In this document: positions 1 through 12,000 of the stretch, piece by piece
Layout: the number at the start of each line of letters is the position of its first letter
How positions within the stretch are numbered: the first letter of the stretch is position 1
Assembly (NCBI GenBank): GCA_026936335.1
Contig: JAPMXV010000018.1
Span: 1 to 64,000, forward strand
Length of the DNA stretch: 64,000 nucleotides
Source: Mantamonas sphyraenae
Taxonomy: Eukaryota > CRuMs > Mantamonadidae
Reading direction: 5' to 3'
Made by a program: the position numbers and the translations under genes
The notes under the pieces: generated by a model
Told to the model about the DNA's origin: nothing
Databases searched by the model: none
The model's input: the letters and a program-made list of their open reading frames with translations, nothing else

Positions 1-224
1 TAACCCTAACCCTAACCCTAACCCTAACCCTAACCCTAACCCTAACCCTAACCCTAACCCTAACCCTAACCCTAACCCTAACCCTAACCCTAACCCTAAC
101 CCTAACCCTAACCCTAACCCTAACCCTAACCTAACCCTAACCCTAACCTAACCCTAACCCTAACCCTAACCCTAACCCTAACCCTAACCCTAACCCTAGC
201 CCTAACCCTAACCCTAACCCTAAC
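1..224. repeat. Telomeric CCCTAA repeat tract
   Basis: Uninterrupted CCCTAA hexamers run from the first base, so the window begins at a chromosome end. On the G-rich strand this is TTAGGG, the type found in animals, fungi and many protists. A few variant units occur toward the inner side: CCTAA near 129 and 148, CCCTAG near 197, and a final AACTCT near 224. Clustering of variants at the centromere-proximal end is usual, because distal repeats are renewed by telomerase. Confidence 0.97.
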
Positions 225-495
225 TCTATTTGATAGAATTGTCGTGATCATGTGAGACCGGTCTATGTCGTGTGAGTCGTGCTCGTGACTGTAGGCGGGG
301 TGGCTGAGTTGGGTGGTGACATGGGGCAGTGGGCAATGGGTGGGAGTGGAAATCTCGCTGGTGAGTGGCCGTCGTCCTGCAACGCCGCGCAGTCAGCACT
401 GCCCATCAGCCTTCAACCAAAATATCACCAACACCCACAGCTCCCTCCACCAGTCCAACACATTCCACATACACTCCAGTACCACCGCCACCATC
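225..495. other. Short subtelomeric spacer, no gene recognised
   Basis: Unique sequence between the telomere and the first coding exon. It contains small overlapping open frames but none with an ATG-started, protein-like composition. The last 20 bases read like a good initiation context (GCCACCATC before ATG). No repeat or RNA gene seen. Confidence 0.5.
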
Positions 496-3400
496 ATGGA
501 CAAGGACTTCTCGAGCACTCCGAAGCAACAACACACACCCAACACCTACCCAGCGTGCGTTCTGCCTTCCACTCCGTTTTCTGACTGCCCGCTTCTCCCG
601 CTCCCTTGCCTCCTCCATGCCTCTGTCGCCTCCCTGCACTCCTCCCCTGCATCTCCACTTCCCCATCACCACCATGGCTGCCTTTTTCGCTCTTCTCCGA
701 TCCCCTCCCCCTGTCACTGCCCTCCCTGTTGCCAGTTTCCCCGTCTGCCAATCTCCTCGGTTTTCCCTCTCTGCTCGTTCCAGCCTCCCTTCACCCCCGC
801 TTCTGCCCTGACGGCGTCCATTCCGCCTTCCGCTCACCTTTCCAATCCCACCCTCCCCCTCCGCGTCTCCCACACAGCTACGGGTACATGGTCCCTCCCA
901 TGGCTGCCCAGCCGTTTCCGAACATGCTGCCCGCCTCTGGCGTACAAAACCCGTACCAGCACCCACAACCACCCATCATCTGGGTCCCTGTCAACACCCA
1001 TCCCCAGCAACACTACGCATATGCTCATCAGGGCCACCCATACTACGCCTACCCTCCTCCTCCTCCGCCTCCTCCTCAGGCGCGACAAACCGCCCAGGTG
1101 CACTTCGCTCAGCCTCCGATGCACCGTCCGCCTGCTCAACCCACCACAAACCACAACCGCGTCCGCAAACGCATCAGCCCTGCCTTTGTCGGCATCACAC
1201 GGACCACATCCACCACCACATCGTCGTCCTCTTCCCACCAGGCCATACGGCAGACTGGAGACAGCGACGACGACGACGCAGACCAGGAAACACACACACA
1301 TGACACCGGCGACGTTGAGGACCTGATGTTCCTGAACTTCGGCCACCGTGAACCTCGGTCAGTCTCCAGCAACTCAGAGTGGATGACCAGCTCATGGATG
1401 GAGGCGTACGATGAAGACGGCGAGGCAAACGATGCAACACAGCAGCACGTGAACGACGAGATGGACACTCAGGGCTCACTCAGCTTTGCAGACACTGGTG
1501 ATGCCATGGATGAGGAGTACATGCCGCAAGATGACAGCGACGACAACACAGACGACATGGAACAGGAGGACTCGGACGAATGGCAGCCGAGACGCACAAG
1601 TCGAGGCCATAGACGACGTCGCAGAGGCAACAACAGCCGACGCAATGATACACAAAAGCTGAAAGGCAGCGGACAGCGCAGGCTCAGGGTCACGGCTGGC
1701 AGTGGCACAGAGGCAGGAACGTCGAGCACACGGGCAAGGAGGGCCAAGAACGGAGACACCAGCGCACGGAAGAAATCAAGCGAAGACAAGACGAACAAGT
1801 TGCCAGATGGTGATGTGCGCAAAGGGTGGACAGCTGGACACAGCGACGAGCGCAGCCACAGGAACACGAAGGAGCACACGGCACTGCTGAAGCACATGCA
1901 CATTCTGGCCAACGAGCATCCCATCGACGACATCCCAGATCTCATGAAACTGCAGGCGCGTGTTGTGGTCTGCCATGGCACTACGACCACGCTGGTCCGA
2001 CAGATTCTGCTCGCTCTGGGCAACATTCCCCTTTCCCAGGGCGACATGGCCTTCTGCCTCACCCTTCTCGGCCGTGACATAGATCATCAGGGGTGCAGCA
2101 GTGCCATCCACGACGCAGGTCTGGCCACGGGCGTGACAAAGGCTGGGTTGAAGGTGTGCTGGCTGGAGGAGCCACACGACCACGGCGACCCCAACTACGC
2201 CCTCCTCCACCTGCTTGTGACAGAGATGGATACCCTTGGCGACAGACCCCATCCCACCGCCTGGAAGGAGTACGAGCAGACCCGAGTGTTGCTGCAGAAA
2301 GCACGACGCCCTGCTGACAACGACAGCGACCCACACTGGACACAATGCGACTACGACCACCACCTCACCACCACCGCGGCGGACAAGTGGCTTCCCGAGT
2401 CTGTGCGCAGTGGCTGGAGCGCAGGAACTCCCAGTGACGAGCGTGGCAGCTGCACGGCGCGGGAATTCCAGACGCTGCTGGCACACATGAAGACACGCGC
2501 AGCCAAGCACCCTAGCCATCAGCACGCGCACGAGCACCAAGCACTGCGTGAGTTGATCAACAACGGCAGCAAGATATCCCTGCTGCGACACATCATGCTG
2601 GCGCTGGGCAACGTTGGCGTGCCGCCTGTCGACCTGATCTTGTTTGTCCGCCTCATCAGGCCACGCCTCACCTACAAGCAGGTTCAAGGTGCTATCAGCA
2701 ACACCTTCAACCGCGGTGTTACCTCCCTCTCCCTCAAGATCGCCTGGCTCGACAACCCCAAACCCAACGACGCCACACTGCACACCCTCCTCCACACCCT
2801 CATCGACCGCATCACACCCCACATCACCTCCCGTCCCACCACCTCCGCTCTCGTCAACACCCTCCGCATCACCGAGCTTGTTCTGCCCGAACCAACAGAG
2901 GAGGGAGCGGTGGCCGTGGAGGATGAACTGCCAGATGACGTTGTGCGCAGTGGCTGGACAAACTGGCGCAAGAGCGAGCGCAGCCACAGCAACAAGAAGG
3001 AGCACACGGCACTGCTGAACCACATGCACACTCTGGCCAACGAGCATCCCATCGACGACATCCCGGACATCATGACCCTGCAGGCGCGTGTTGTGGTTTG
3101 CCATGGCACCTTGACCACGCTCGTGCGACAGATACAGCTTGCTCTGGGCAACATTCCCCTCTCCCAGGGTGACATGGCCCTCTGCCTCACCCTTCTCGGC
3201 CGTGATATGGATCAACAGGCGTGCAGACATGCCATCCTCAGCGCTGGTCTGGCCATGGGTGTGACCAAGGCTGGGTTGAAGGTGTGCTGGCTGGAGGGGC
3301 CACACGACAACAGCGACCCCAACTACGCCCTCCTCCACCTTCTCATGACAGAGATGGACGCTCTTGGCAACAGACCCCATCCCAACACCTGGAAGGAGCA

Positions 3401-4088
3401 CAAGCAGACCCAACTGAGGCTGCAGAAAGCACGACGCCCTGCTGACAACAACAGCGACCCACACTGGACACAAGGCGACTACGACCACCACCTCACCACC
3501 ACCAAGGTTGACAAGTGGTTTCCAGAGTCTGTGCGTAGTGGCTGGAGCAATGCCACCCCCAGCGACGAGCGAGGCAGCTGCACGGCACGGGAGTTCCAGA
3601 CGCTGCTGGCACACATGCAGGCACGCGCAGCCAAGCACCCTTGCCATGAGCACACACACGAGCACCATGCACTGCGCGAGCTGATCAACAACGGCAGCCT
3701 GAAGTCCTTGGTGCGTCACATCATCCTGGCGCTGGGCAACGTTGGCGTGCCGCCTGTCGACCTGGCCTTCTTTGTCCGCCTCCTCAGGCCACACCTCACC
3801 TACCAGCAGGTTCAACCTGCCATCAGCAAATCCCTCACCCGCGGCGTCACCTCCCTCTCCCTCAAGATCGCCTGGCTCGACAAACCCAAACCCAGCGACG
3901 CCACACTGCACACCCTCCTCCACACCCTCATCGACCGCGTCTCACCCCACATCACCACCCGTCCCACCACCGTCGCACTCGTCAACGCCTACCCCATCCC
4001 CCCATTCACCCTGCCCAAGCGCAAAGACCCTTCCTCCTCCTCCTCCTCCTCCTCCTCCTCCTCCTCCAAACGCCAACGCCTCGAATGA
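496..4088 (+). CDS. Novel subtelomeric protein with four related ~185-aa repeats
   Basis: Function not recognised. Exon 1 (496-554) starts at an ATG in a strong context and ends at GC|GTGCGT. A pyrimidine-rich 323-nt intron ends at CACACAG, and exon 2 (878-4088) continues in phase, giving about 1,089 aa. An N-terminal Pro/Tyr/Gln-rich stretch with a poly-Pro run is followed by an acidic Asp/Glu region, then a basic Arg-rich segment that could be a nuclear localisation signal. After these come four related helical domains in the order A-B-A'-B'. Each begins VRxGW followed by SDER, and each contains a conserved LALGN, a GVT..LK..WL motif and an LLHxL motif. The C-terminus is a poly-Ser run (TCC repeats near 4030-4066) and a KRQR motif. 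The A-B pair is duplicated at DNA level. Nuclear location is an inference from composition. Confidence 0.7.
1815..4008 (+). repeat. In-frame tandem duplication, 1,128-bp period
   Basis: The GTGCGC that opens the VRxGW motif of domain A occurs at 1815 and 2943; the matching point of domain B occurs at 2403 and 3531. Both pairs are exactly 1,128 bp (376 codons) apart. The two units are strongly similar over long stretches, with scattered substitutions and preserved frame. The older A/B split within each unit is only visible at protein level, so two rounds of duplication are implied. Confidence 0.85.
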
Positions 4089-4105
4089 ACCACACCTTCA
4101 TTCTG

Positions 4106-5651
4106 TCACCCTCCCCTCCCCACCCACTCCACCACCCTCTCCATCACCTCATCTGGCAGTGTCACCCACCCTTCCCACCCTCTCTCCTCCACATACGCCT
4201 CCATCCCCCCACACCCAAACATCACCTCCCTCTCCTCCCCATTCATCACCAACGCCACCTCCATCGCCTCATCCACCTCCCCACCCCATCCAATCCAATG
4301 CCACGCCTTCCTCCACCCTTCCTCCCTCACCATCTCCACCGTTTCCATCCTTGGCTTAGCGCCCCAAGCTCGCAACACCTGCACAATCTCCTCATCCCCT
4401 TTCTCGACTGCTCTCTCCAGCGCAGTCTCCTCACCTCCATCCCCTGCAAACGTGTCCACAGGCACCCCCCACTCCCTCAACTCTTTCATCCTCTCCACAT
4501 CCCCACACTCCACAAACTCCACGTGCTGCTTCTTGTTTCTCTCCAACAGCAACTGCAACGCGTCATCGCGATTGTTTCTCTGAAACACAAACTGTGGCGT
4601 GTTGTCGCGATTCTTGTTTCTCTCCAACAGCGACTGTGGCGCGTTGGAGCTAACGCCGGCGATTTTCCAGCATGACCGATTGCCTTTCATCGCTTGAGCA
4701 AGTGTTGCGGCACCTTCTGCACTGATGCTGTTGTCGTTGATGTTCAGTGCCTGCAGGCTACTGTTCTCACTCAGTGCCCGCGCCAGTGCCGCTGCACCTT
4801 CGTCCCCGATGCTGCGGTCATTGATGTTCAGTGTCTTCAGGCTGCTGTTCTCACACAACGCCCGCGCCAGTGCCGCTGCTCCTTCGTCCCCGATGCTGTT
4901 GAGGCTGAGGTCCAGCGTCTGCAAGCTGCTGTTCTCGCTCAGTGCCTGCGCCAGTGCTACTGCTCCCTCTACCCCAGTGCCGCTCCAGCTGAGCTTGAGT
5001 GTGTGCAAGCTCTGGTTCTCCCGCAGTCCCCGGGCCAGTGCTGCAGATCCCTCACCCCCACAGTTGTTCCAGCAGAGGTTCAGTGTCTGCAAGCTGCTGT
5101 TCTCACTCAGTGCATGCCCCAGTGCTGCCGTTCCTTCTGCTCCAATGTTGTTGTAGAAGAGGATCATTGTGTGCAAGCTCTGGTTCTCACTCAGTCCCTG
5201 CGCCAAAGCTGCCGCTCCTTCGTCCCCGATCATGTTGTTTCCGAGGTCCAGTGTCTGTAAGCTGCTGTTCTCCTTTAGCGCCTGCGCCAGTGCTGCTGCG
5301 CCTTCGTTCCCAGTGCCGCACCAGCTGAGGTTGAGTGTGTGCAAGCTGCTGTTCTGAGCTAGTGCCCGCGCAAGTGCCGCTGCTCTTGCTTCTCCCAGCC
5401 CCCGACCAAGCTCCAGCTTTTGTGTGTGTCGTGTCAACACAAGTTCCACCCTGCGTACTCACCATAACACCCACCCCACACCCATCCCTCCTTCCCTTCC
5501 CCTTGTGCGACGCCCAAACGTCACTTCACCAAAACTCCCTCCCGATTTCTTTCCGCCAACTCACCGTTCCCTGAGCCTCCAAAGCTTCCACAATCTGCTC
5601 ATGGTCCCCGCTCTTCAACAAGTCAAACCACTGACGGAGGTTCAAGTCCAT
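4106..5651 (-). CDS. LRR-ankyrin protein of a subtelomeric family
   Basis: Exon 1 is 5565-5651 (ATG at 5651), ending at a clear ACG|GTGAGT donor. The main exon runs from about 5450 to the stop at 4106. The protein carries about nine RNase-inhibitor-type leucine-rich repeats of 28 aa (consensus NSSLQTLDL...IGDEGAAALA), then an ankyrin-like segment (GDVERMKELREWGVPVD ... ETALERAVEKGDEEIVQVL). It ends in a conserved tail with MNGEEREVMF and LPDEVMERV, resembling part of an F-box-like helix pair. NLRC3/RanGAP-like LRRs are protein-binding, so a scaffold role is likely but unproven. The best donor is phase 0 but the nearest AG acceptor (ACGCAG) leaves a phase mismatch, so the junction or one base may be wrong. 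Pieces of close relatives lie at 28.3, 39.4 and 45.5-45.9 kb. Confidence 0.7.
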
Positions 5652-6090
5652 GACTCCTGCGATAGCCCATGAGTGAGCGCCCATGATTCCTTCCTTCCTG
5701 CGTGACTCTCTCCATACCACCCACACACACGTCCACATGTCCACGATACCCCACCCTTCCCTACCCTATGACTGTTCTAAAGTGTGTGTGTGCAATATGC
5801 GTTGGATGCACCCCCGCACAGGGGAAAAACGAAACGACTTGAGTCTTGCTCAGCTCAGCCTGTCCACCACACGTACGGACCTGCGGACAAATTCCTCAAG
5901 TCTGCACAACCCACAATCACAGCACCGCAGAGACGTCAAGGCAGAGCATCGCCACACAAGAACACCCACCGCAAGACACCGCCTGGCAAATCGTAGGATG
6001 CCCTGTTCACCCACCAGCCTCCGTCCTGCAACCCCATCCCATCTCATCAACCAACGCCACCTTCATTCCCTCGGTCTCCCCCTCTACAAA
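5652..6090. other. Intergenic interval, no gene recognised
   Basis: 439 bp between the 5' end of the LRR-ankyrin gene and the 3' end of the TIG receptor gene, both on the minus strand. An in-frame ATG at 5684 could extend the LRR gene by 11 codons. Small open frames here lack conserved composition. No repeat structure noticed. Confidence 0.4.
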
Positions 6091-9000
6091 CTACAAACTG
6101 TCCAACTCCATCCCGTCCGCACCCTCTCCATCCCCCCCACCCTTCTTCTTCCCCTCACCCCGCATCACCCGCACCGTCCCTGACCGGATGCGCCCACCCA
6201 CCGTTTCCTGCCTCCTGGTCGCCACCTTTCGCAACACTTCACGCACCGCACTCTCCGGATTCTTTTGCACATACGCCACCACCGCCACCAGCTCTTCCTC
6301 TTCCAGCACGTCCTGCACCTCCAGCATTTCCTTCACCACTGCGTCGTCTCGAAGCGCACGCACTTCTGCCACCTCTCCGTCCACCTTTCCCACCTGTGCA
6401 TCCTCCATGTCTTCGTTGCCCACTGCATCAAGCACCCCGTAGTAGTCCGGATGCACCAGGTTCTCCATCGCCTTGAGTTTGCCCTTCTGTCCAGCAGATT
6501 GCTGGTCACGCAGTCGGTTCGCCACATCGCGAACCACAAAGTACACGCACTGCACCATCACAAGCACCGCCAAAACCACTGTCGCCACTTCCCACCACTC
6601 CTCCCCTCCCGTGTCGCTCCCTGTCAAGAACACCATCCCCGCCACGAGCAGCAGCACGCTTTCCACCAGCAGGATGCTCTCCAGCAGATTCTCCCCGCTC
6701 GTGCGGTACGGCTTTGTGTCCGTGTGCACCAGTGACGACCCTCCCAGCACAAGCATGCCCAACAATCCCTGCAGCGCCGGCAGATTCGTCGCAAACAGCT
6801 TCACCCCCACCACCGCCACCTTGCGCACCAGCACCAACCCTTCGAACCAGTAGAACGACAGACCGTACTTGTTGTACAGCGTCGAGTACTTTTCTTGGAA
6901 CGCTTGCGAGCGGCGCACTTCCACGTCCGATCCAGACAGCATCACGCCCACAAACACCAGCGGCGTGCCCACCACGTACAGCAGGCCAAACACCAGCGCA
7001 GGTCCAATCAGCTCAGAGTGAACTCCACCTTCCACCCAGCACTCCACGTCCGTCGAAGCATCCAGCACAGAGAACCCGCTGCGTACCTCGGTGCAGTCAA
7101 ACACTTCCAGCACGCGTGTGCACAGCGTGATGTACAGCAAACCCAAGCTCAGCAGCATCTCATTGACAAAGTATCGCCGTGTCGACGACCACTCCTCCCG
7201 TTCATCTGTAAACAGCCGCGACACGTTGTACCTGGCCGTTCCCAACGCAAACTGAAACTTGGACAGCGACGCGTCCGGCTTTGCGCAAAACGACGGATGG
7301 GCTTCCTCAAACGCCCTTCCGTTCTTGGCTGCCCACGCGCCACGCAGCGCCTCCAGGCACATGCGCAACAGCAGACCAGCCACAACGAGCAGCGGCAGCA
7401 ACATCGTAGCCCAGAAGCGCGTGCTGTACGTCCACCCTGCCTGGCCCAGCGTGCACTCAGGCGCCGCTGTGTCCAGGTTGAAGTTGGCCAGCGAAAAGTA
7501 GTTGAGTACGGTGAGTACGCTTGCGGGCCAGTCCAGGCGAAAGTCGCCAAAAGTGCTGATCACTTGCACGTGCGTGATCGCCAGCGCAATGACCGCACTT
7601 GCGTTTTGTCCGTGCGTGGCCCGCACTTGCTGGCGCACCCACACAAGGTACAGCACAAACAGGATCACGAGCACGACGAGTGTGCTGCCCGAACCACTTG
7701 TGCACGGCTGACACGAGTCACCCAGCTTGTAGTAGCCCGCGTCGCAGGTGCCGCACAGCGTGCCTGTGTACCCCTTGCCACACGTGTTGCTCTTGCCTCC
7801 TTGGCACGCCTCTGGCACCGCACATTGCAAGATGCGCAGCGACGTCCCCGTGCCCGACGAGTAGAACCCGGGCATCGGCAGCGGCTGTGTCTGCCCGCCA
7901 ATGCACACCGCGTTCGACACGCATGCCACACACGGCTTTCCTGCCTCTCCGTCGGGTCGGTAAAAGTTGGCCAGACACTTGCAGTCTTTTTCGTCCCTCG
8001 CTGTGCCCGTGACTTCCGTGTTGGCCGGACAGTTGATCTGGTTGACCAACACACTGAACATCACGGCCGTGTTGGACGTGTAATGCGCTCCCCCATCCAT
8101 CGTCACCTCCACCACAAATTCACCCAGCGTGTCGTGCGTGCTGTCCGACAGAAACACAATCTGGGTTGCGGTGACGCTCTGCGGCACAAAGAGAATGTTG
8201 CCCAGGCGGATGCGCACGTTCCCGGTGTCCAAGAAGCGTGTGCCCGTCACCGTCACACTCACCGATGTTCCTGGTTCCTTGCGTGTGGGAAGCACGCTGG
8301 CGACGGTCGGCTGGCGAAACACTGTCACTTGGACACCCGTGTTTGCAAACTGCACCCCGTTCAGAGCCACCCACACCTGCACCGCCGTATCCGCATCCAC
8401 GCCAGAGGCCAGAGCCAGCGGAGGCAGTGTTGCCGTCAGTGTGTTCCCACTGCTGGACACAGTTGCCACAGACGACGTTGCCGAGTTTCCCGACGTTGCG
8501 CTGCGCAGCTCCAAACGGGCCGTCTCCGCCACCCTCGCAAACGCTCCGCTCAAGGTCACTGGGGTTCCACCATCGATAGGTTGAGCGTTTGGCGTCACCG
8601 AGGTGGCAGTCGGCGCCGCGTACGCGTGCAAACGCACCCCCGAGGGCAACGATGCCCACGTGGCGCCTCTGTTCAAGCTCACACTCAACTGAACCTGCTC
8701 CACGGTACTGCCTGTCGTGCTGCTGGCCACCAGGCTTCCGAGGGCCGGCAGCACAAACGCCAACGTGCGTCGTTCGTTCGCATCCGTCTGCAAGCCGCTG
8801 CTCACCACCGTTCCTCCACGCGTGCCGTTCACGCGCACCCACACCGAGTCCAACAGATTCGTACCACTCAGCACCACCTCCGTCCCGCCAGTCAGTGGGC
8901 CGCTGGTCGGCGACAGCCCAGACAGTGTCGGTTCCACAATGCGCAGCGTCACACCCTGGCCAGCCAGCTGGCCCACCTCTGTTTGTCCGTTCAGCGCCAC

Positions 9001-12000
9001 GCGTACATCGCGTGTGCCCGACTCGACGCCTGGCATGCTCAACTGAATCAGGGACGAACTTGCCCATCGCCCTTCTGCCACAGTGCCTCCGATCAGCACA
9101 CGGATCACACCCGTGTTCACAAAGCCACTTCCGGTCACGTTCAGTTCCACCGCTGCTTGCGACGGCGTCACAGACGGAACGATGGCCGTCACCGTGGGCG
9201 GCACAAACGTTTGCAATTCCACCACGCTGCCGGTGAAATCCCGCGCGTTTGTCGTCACCGTCACGTTGACCCGCCCTGTAAACGTCCCGACCGGCATGCG
9301 ACACGTCAACTGCTCTTCGTTCACGTACACTGCGCCCTGGTCCAAAGCAGGGTTTCCGTTGAAGCGGCACTTCAAGTTCAGGCCCGAGCTTGTGAACCCG
9401 CCTCCGTACAGCGTCAGCTGCGTACCCCCCGTCGTTGGAACCCACTGCGGTGACACGCGATCCATGCTAAACACCTGAAAACCCAGAGCGGACGAGTATT
9501 GCTGGCCGTTCAGCGCAACCGCCACTGTGGCCGTTCCGTTTGCGTCCACACGCGGCAACACCGCAGTCAGCGTCGTTGGTGTCTGCCATGTACCCGCCAC
9601 AGTGCTTACGACACCTGTACGTGTGGTGATGCGTACACGTATCTCGCTGCTCGATCGCGCTGCAAACGCGCTGCCGGCCTGCGGCGTGAGCACCAGGGAA
9701 ACCCCGTCAACGCTCGCTGGCACCGAGGCAGGCGTCGATCCCCCCAAACCATGCTGCGGGTACAGGTCAAACTGTGTGCTTGAGCCCGTGACGTACTGCA
9801 CGCCGTTGGGAGCGACCGTCACCGTTGCGTTCAGCCATCCGCCCGCCTGTTGTGCCGGGATGTTGAACGACGGCGTCGTGAACGCTACCGAGCTTGCACC
9901 CGTGGCGTATGCACTTGTATACGCGCCACTCACAGTCTGAGCAGCCGTCACGCCGTCTGTGGGCGCAATGCGCACCAAAGGCACGTCGCCACCGTTGACC
10001 AGATTTGTGCCCGTCAGCGTCACCACCGTCCCGCCTGTGCGCAACCCACTTGCCACCGAAAGGCCAGTCACAGATTGCACAGACTGGTCGTACACGAAAA
10101 ATCCGTTACCGGGCACAGTGTGGAACTGCTGCCCATTGAGCGTGATCTCGACGGCGTTCCCGTTTGCACCGCTCGCGCTCAGTTGCGCAGGCGATGTACA
10201 CGTGACGAGGGTACGAGAAGCATCCACGGTGGCATCCACCACCTTGGGTGCCCCTGCGTTGGTGAAACGGCACTTGACCAGCGCCGGTGCGCGCGAGCTT
10301 GCGTTTACAGCCACCACGCGCAGATTTGTCCCGCCACTCACTGGGCCACTCTGCGGTGCCAGACTGGGGAATGATCCCACATAGTAGTCAAATGTGGGAG
10401 GTGTGTACCCTGCCACTGTGCCCGTCGCTTCCAAGTACACGCTGACCTGACGCGCCTGCGCAAACGCTGGCGTACGGCAGCGCATCTGCGTCGGCGACAC
10501 ATACACGCACGCTTCGGCGCGTGCCTTGACACCGTCCGCATCAAACACGGGAAACGTGCTGGATCCCACCTGCGTCATGTTGAGGCTGTCCAGGTTCCCG
10601 CCCGAGATGGTGACGTTCGTCCCGCCCGCTGTCGGCCCCAGCGGCGGATCCACATCGCTCACCACACTGATCTTTACGTCACACGTCGCCTGACCCGCCT
10701 GCAGGTTGGTTAGGCCCGAAGGGCACGAGAAACACGTGGTCAGTCCCGTCGTGTTGGCAAACGTGCCTTGCGGACACAGCGGGCAGTCCTCCGTACCACT
10801 GGCGTACGGTGTTGGCGGATTCTCTACGCTGCCAGACGCACTTCCCGCCACGCTGTTGCAGTTCAGCACGCCCTTCACGCGACTGAGCAGCTGCTCCGAT
10901 CCTTTGTACCCAAACACAAATGCCTGCCCTGTGGGCGCTGCAGCCACGTCGTTGAGTCCACCTCCGCTTCCCTGAGATGGTCCCCAGAGTTTTTGCCATA
11001 CTTGCGAACCATTGGTGAGGATGCGAAGCAACAGTGGCTGAAACTGGTACGAGATGATCATGCCCGGATCGCTTTGCCTGAATTGAGCGGCCACGTACAT
11101 GAACGTCTCATCCCTACTCAGAGCGATGTCACCAGTCTGCATGCTATGCGTTTGTGCACGTTCGTACACCCGCGTCCACACCTTGGTCCCGTCGGGGTTC
11201 CATCGAGTGACAAAAGCGGCCACTGTCTGCGTGACAGTCTGTCCGTCCACGTTTCCACCAACGTTGCCTGCAACAAACACGTCCCCACTGTTCTGAGCCA
11301 CCACAACGCCAGAGGGCCCGTCTGTTTCCGTGCTTCCCCACCGCCTTGACCATTGCTTCGTCCCCGCCGAATTGTACTTGGCCAGGAAAGCATCAGATTG
11401 GCCCAGTGACACTAGTCCATCGATTGTGTCAGACGCATATACCAGCACGTACACGTCGTCTGCCCCGGACACGGCCAGCCCAGTGATGCCTGCGCCGCCC
11501 AAGGACGCCGTCGCCCACTCTTGGGCACCAGTCAATCCATTCAGCTTCACTACAGACACCTGTCCGTTCACTGAGTAGTACACAGACCCTTGGCCAGCCG
11601 TGCCCATGGCCACGGCTGTTGGCCCGGTCGTTACAGCCACCGAAAACGCCTGATTGAAGCTGTGGTCCCATTTGCGTACGAATCCGTTGTTTGAGTCAAC
11701 CGGAGACGCTACTGCAATGCTGGTGTTGGTGACCGCTAAGCTCCCATCGAGATTGCCTCCGTTCAGCGTCACGTTCAGCAGTGCTTTTCCCGTGGCGCTG
11801 AAACGCGTCATTGCCGCGTTGGTCACCGTGATCACCTCGCCTCCTGGGAGCACCCCGACTCCTTTTCCATTGTTCCCTGGCACAGTTACTGTCCAATCTG
11901 CCCTTGCCAACCCTGACAAAAGCACAATCGTCGCTGCGGCGACGAAAACACGAAACGGCTTTTGCGCGCGTGATTTTTGTGTGTCGGGCGTCAGCGACGA

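Noticed and set aside
1776-3923. 715-aa minus-strand frame with Val/Gly-rich repeats
   Set aside because: Antisense of the four-domain subtelomeric protein; its repeats only reflect the DNA duplication.
5750-6090. Possible tRNA or small RNA gene
   Set aside because: No A/B-box pair or cloverleaf could be drawn; similar checks at 39720-39900 also failed.
6895-9453. 852-aa open frame on the plus strand
   Set aside because: Arg/His/Gln-rich composition typical of an antisense shadow; it lies wholly inside the well-supported TIG receptor gene.
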